Source of the DNA: Actinomycetes bacterium
Lineage (GTDB): Bacteria; Actinomycetota; Humimicrobiia; Humimicrobiales; Humimicrobiaceae
Direction of reading: 5' to 3'
DNA: 8,083 nucleotides
Assembly: GCA_030609215.1 (NCBI GenBank)
Contig: JAUWCR010000053.1
Span: 1 to 8,083 of the forward strand
The position numbers and the translations under genes are program-made. Below, in pieces: positions 5,367-8,083 of this stretch; the stretch's first letter is position 1; every line of letters begins with the position of its first letter. The notes under the pieces were generated by a model. It was given only the letters and a program-made list of their open reading frames with translations. It did no database searches and had not been told where the DNA came from.

Positions 5367-5402
5367 TCAAGACCAATTTTAGATATATCTAATTTTAGTC
5401 AA
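5353..5402. repeat. Nested AT-rich inverted repeats upstream of the ATPase operon
   Basis: ATATCTAAAATT (5353-5364) and AATTTTAGATAT (5375-5386) are perfect 12-bp arms around a 10-nt loop. They are followed by an overlapping imperfect 30-bp palindrome (5371-5400) centred on AGATATATCT, and TTAGTCAA occurs at 5363-5370 and 5395-5402. The cluster marks the place where the ATPase relic loses its reading frame. It lacks GC pairs and a T run, so an intrinsic terminator is unlikely. Between it and the promoter at 5507 (5403-5506) I see nothing but AT-rich sequence. Confidence 0.6.
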
Positions 5403-5506
5403 ATTACTGTCTTATTGAATTGCCCTCTTCCCAATATGATATTATTATCTTTTGTTTGTTTATCAATTTACCTGAAGAAATTCAAAAATCAGGCAGTTTA
5501 AAAAAA

Positions 5507-5534
5507 TTGACACGATTAAATTTATTGTTATAAT
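5507..5534 (+). promoter_or_regulatory. Strong sigma-70-like promoter of the V/A-ATPase operon
   Basis: Perfect TTGACA (5507-5512), 16-bp spacer and perfect TATAAT (5529-5534). Transcription would begin near 5541, 26 nt before the first start codon. The leader is almost only A and T and has no ribosome binding site. No operator-like palindrome touches the boxes, which suggests constant, high expression. Confidence 0.75.
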
Positions 5535-5566
5535 ACTACAAGTCTTTAATTTATTTTTTTAATAAA

Positions 5567-5877
5567 ATGATTGATGATATCATAAAAAAAATTCAAGAAT
5601 CTGAAAAAAAGGCTAAGGATATACTTAGCCTGTCTAAGAGAGAATCCGCAGAAATTATTGAAAAAGCTTATCAGGATAGTAATGAAATCCTAAAAGATGC
5701 TGAAAAAGAAGTGAAGGAATTGATTAGCAAAGCTGAAGTGGAAGCAAAAGCGGATTCTAAAAAAGAAATTCAAAAGCTGCAGAAAGATTTTGAAAAGAAA
5801 TCAGATAATATAAATGAAGAATATCTCCTAAAGGAAAAAGAAGCAATTGATAATATTGTTAAAAAGGTTTTAAATTA

Positions 5878-5878
<1 letters not shown>
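5567..5878 (+). CDS. ntpF: V/A-type ATPase peripheral-stalk subunit (G/H/F type)
   Basis: 103 residues, almost entirely charged heptad-like helix with many E-K and A-x-x-x-A patterns and no hydrophobic segment. It begins MIDDIIKKIQESEKKAKDIL, typical of the small coiled-coil subunit that pairs with subunit E in the peripheral stalk; it is called G in Thermus, F in Enterococcus and H in archaea. The stalk holds the catalytic head still against the rotor. It is the first gene after a strong promoter and lies directly before ntpI, as in the Enterococcus hirae ntpFIKECGABD operon. Its TAA overlaps the ATG of ntpI by one base (TAATG), implying coupled translation. No Shine-Dalgarno sequence precedes its own ATG, which is unusual beside the well-led neighbours. 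Sequence of such subunits is weakly conserved, so much of the confidence comes from context. Confidence 0.85.

Positions 5879-8083
<2,205 letters not shown>

Overview
The window is AT-rich bacterial DNA with Shine-Dalgarno-led genes (GGAGG, AAGGA, AGGGAG) and sigma-70-like promoters. Together, a V/A-type ATPase operon, an uronate-isomerase-like amidohydrolase and several DUF4143-type ATPases suggest an anaerobic bacterium, possibly from a candidate phylum. The sequence alone does not fix the taxon.

Left part (1-3445), minus strand: three genes for AAA_14/DUF4143-type P-loop ATPases. One is cut by the left edge (1-251). Two are complete (341-1684 and 2077-3369). The first two belong to one subfamily and the third to another. 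Each has its own recognisable promoter, and two have palindromes at or near the promoter. Between the second and third genes lies a decayed C-terminal fragment of yet another ATPase of this kind (1805-1924).

Middle (3490-5366): an unidentified gene remnant, then an intact amidohydrolase-superfamily gene (3696-5006). Next come 16 codons that look like the N-terminus of a zinc-type alcohol dehydrogenase, with a perfect ribosome binding site. This reading frame ends inside a 74-bp block that also occurs at 1784-1857. The block carries the last codons and 3' flank of an ATPase gene, and a second internally deleted ATPase relic (5217-5366) is joined to it. ATPase genes of this class have therefore spread and decayed here, and one relic appears to have broken a sugar-catabolism gene set.

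Right part (5507-8083), plus strand: a near-consensus promoter (TTGACA, 16 bp, TATAAT) drives the start of a V/A-type ATPase operon in the order ntpF-ntpI-ntpK, as in Enterococcus hirae. ntpF is the peripheral stalk helix, ntpI the stator membrane subunit with the essential arginines, and ntpK the rotor-ring proteolipid, cut by the right edge. The visible half of ntpK has the LPGTQG motif of sodium-binding rings. The remaining subunits (E, C, G, A, B, D) should lie just beyond the window.

No tRNA, rRNA, CRISPR array or intact transposase was seen.
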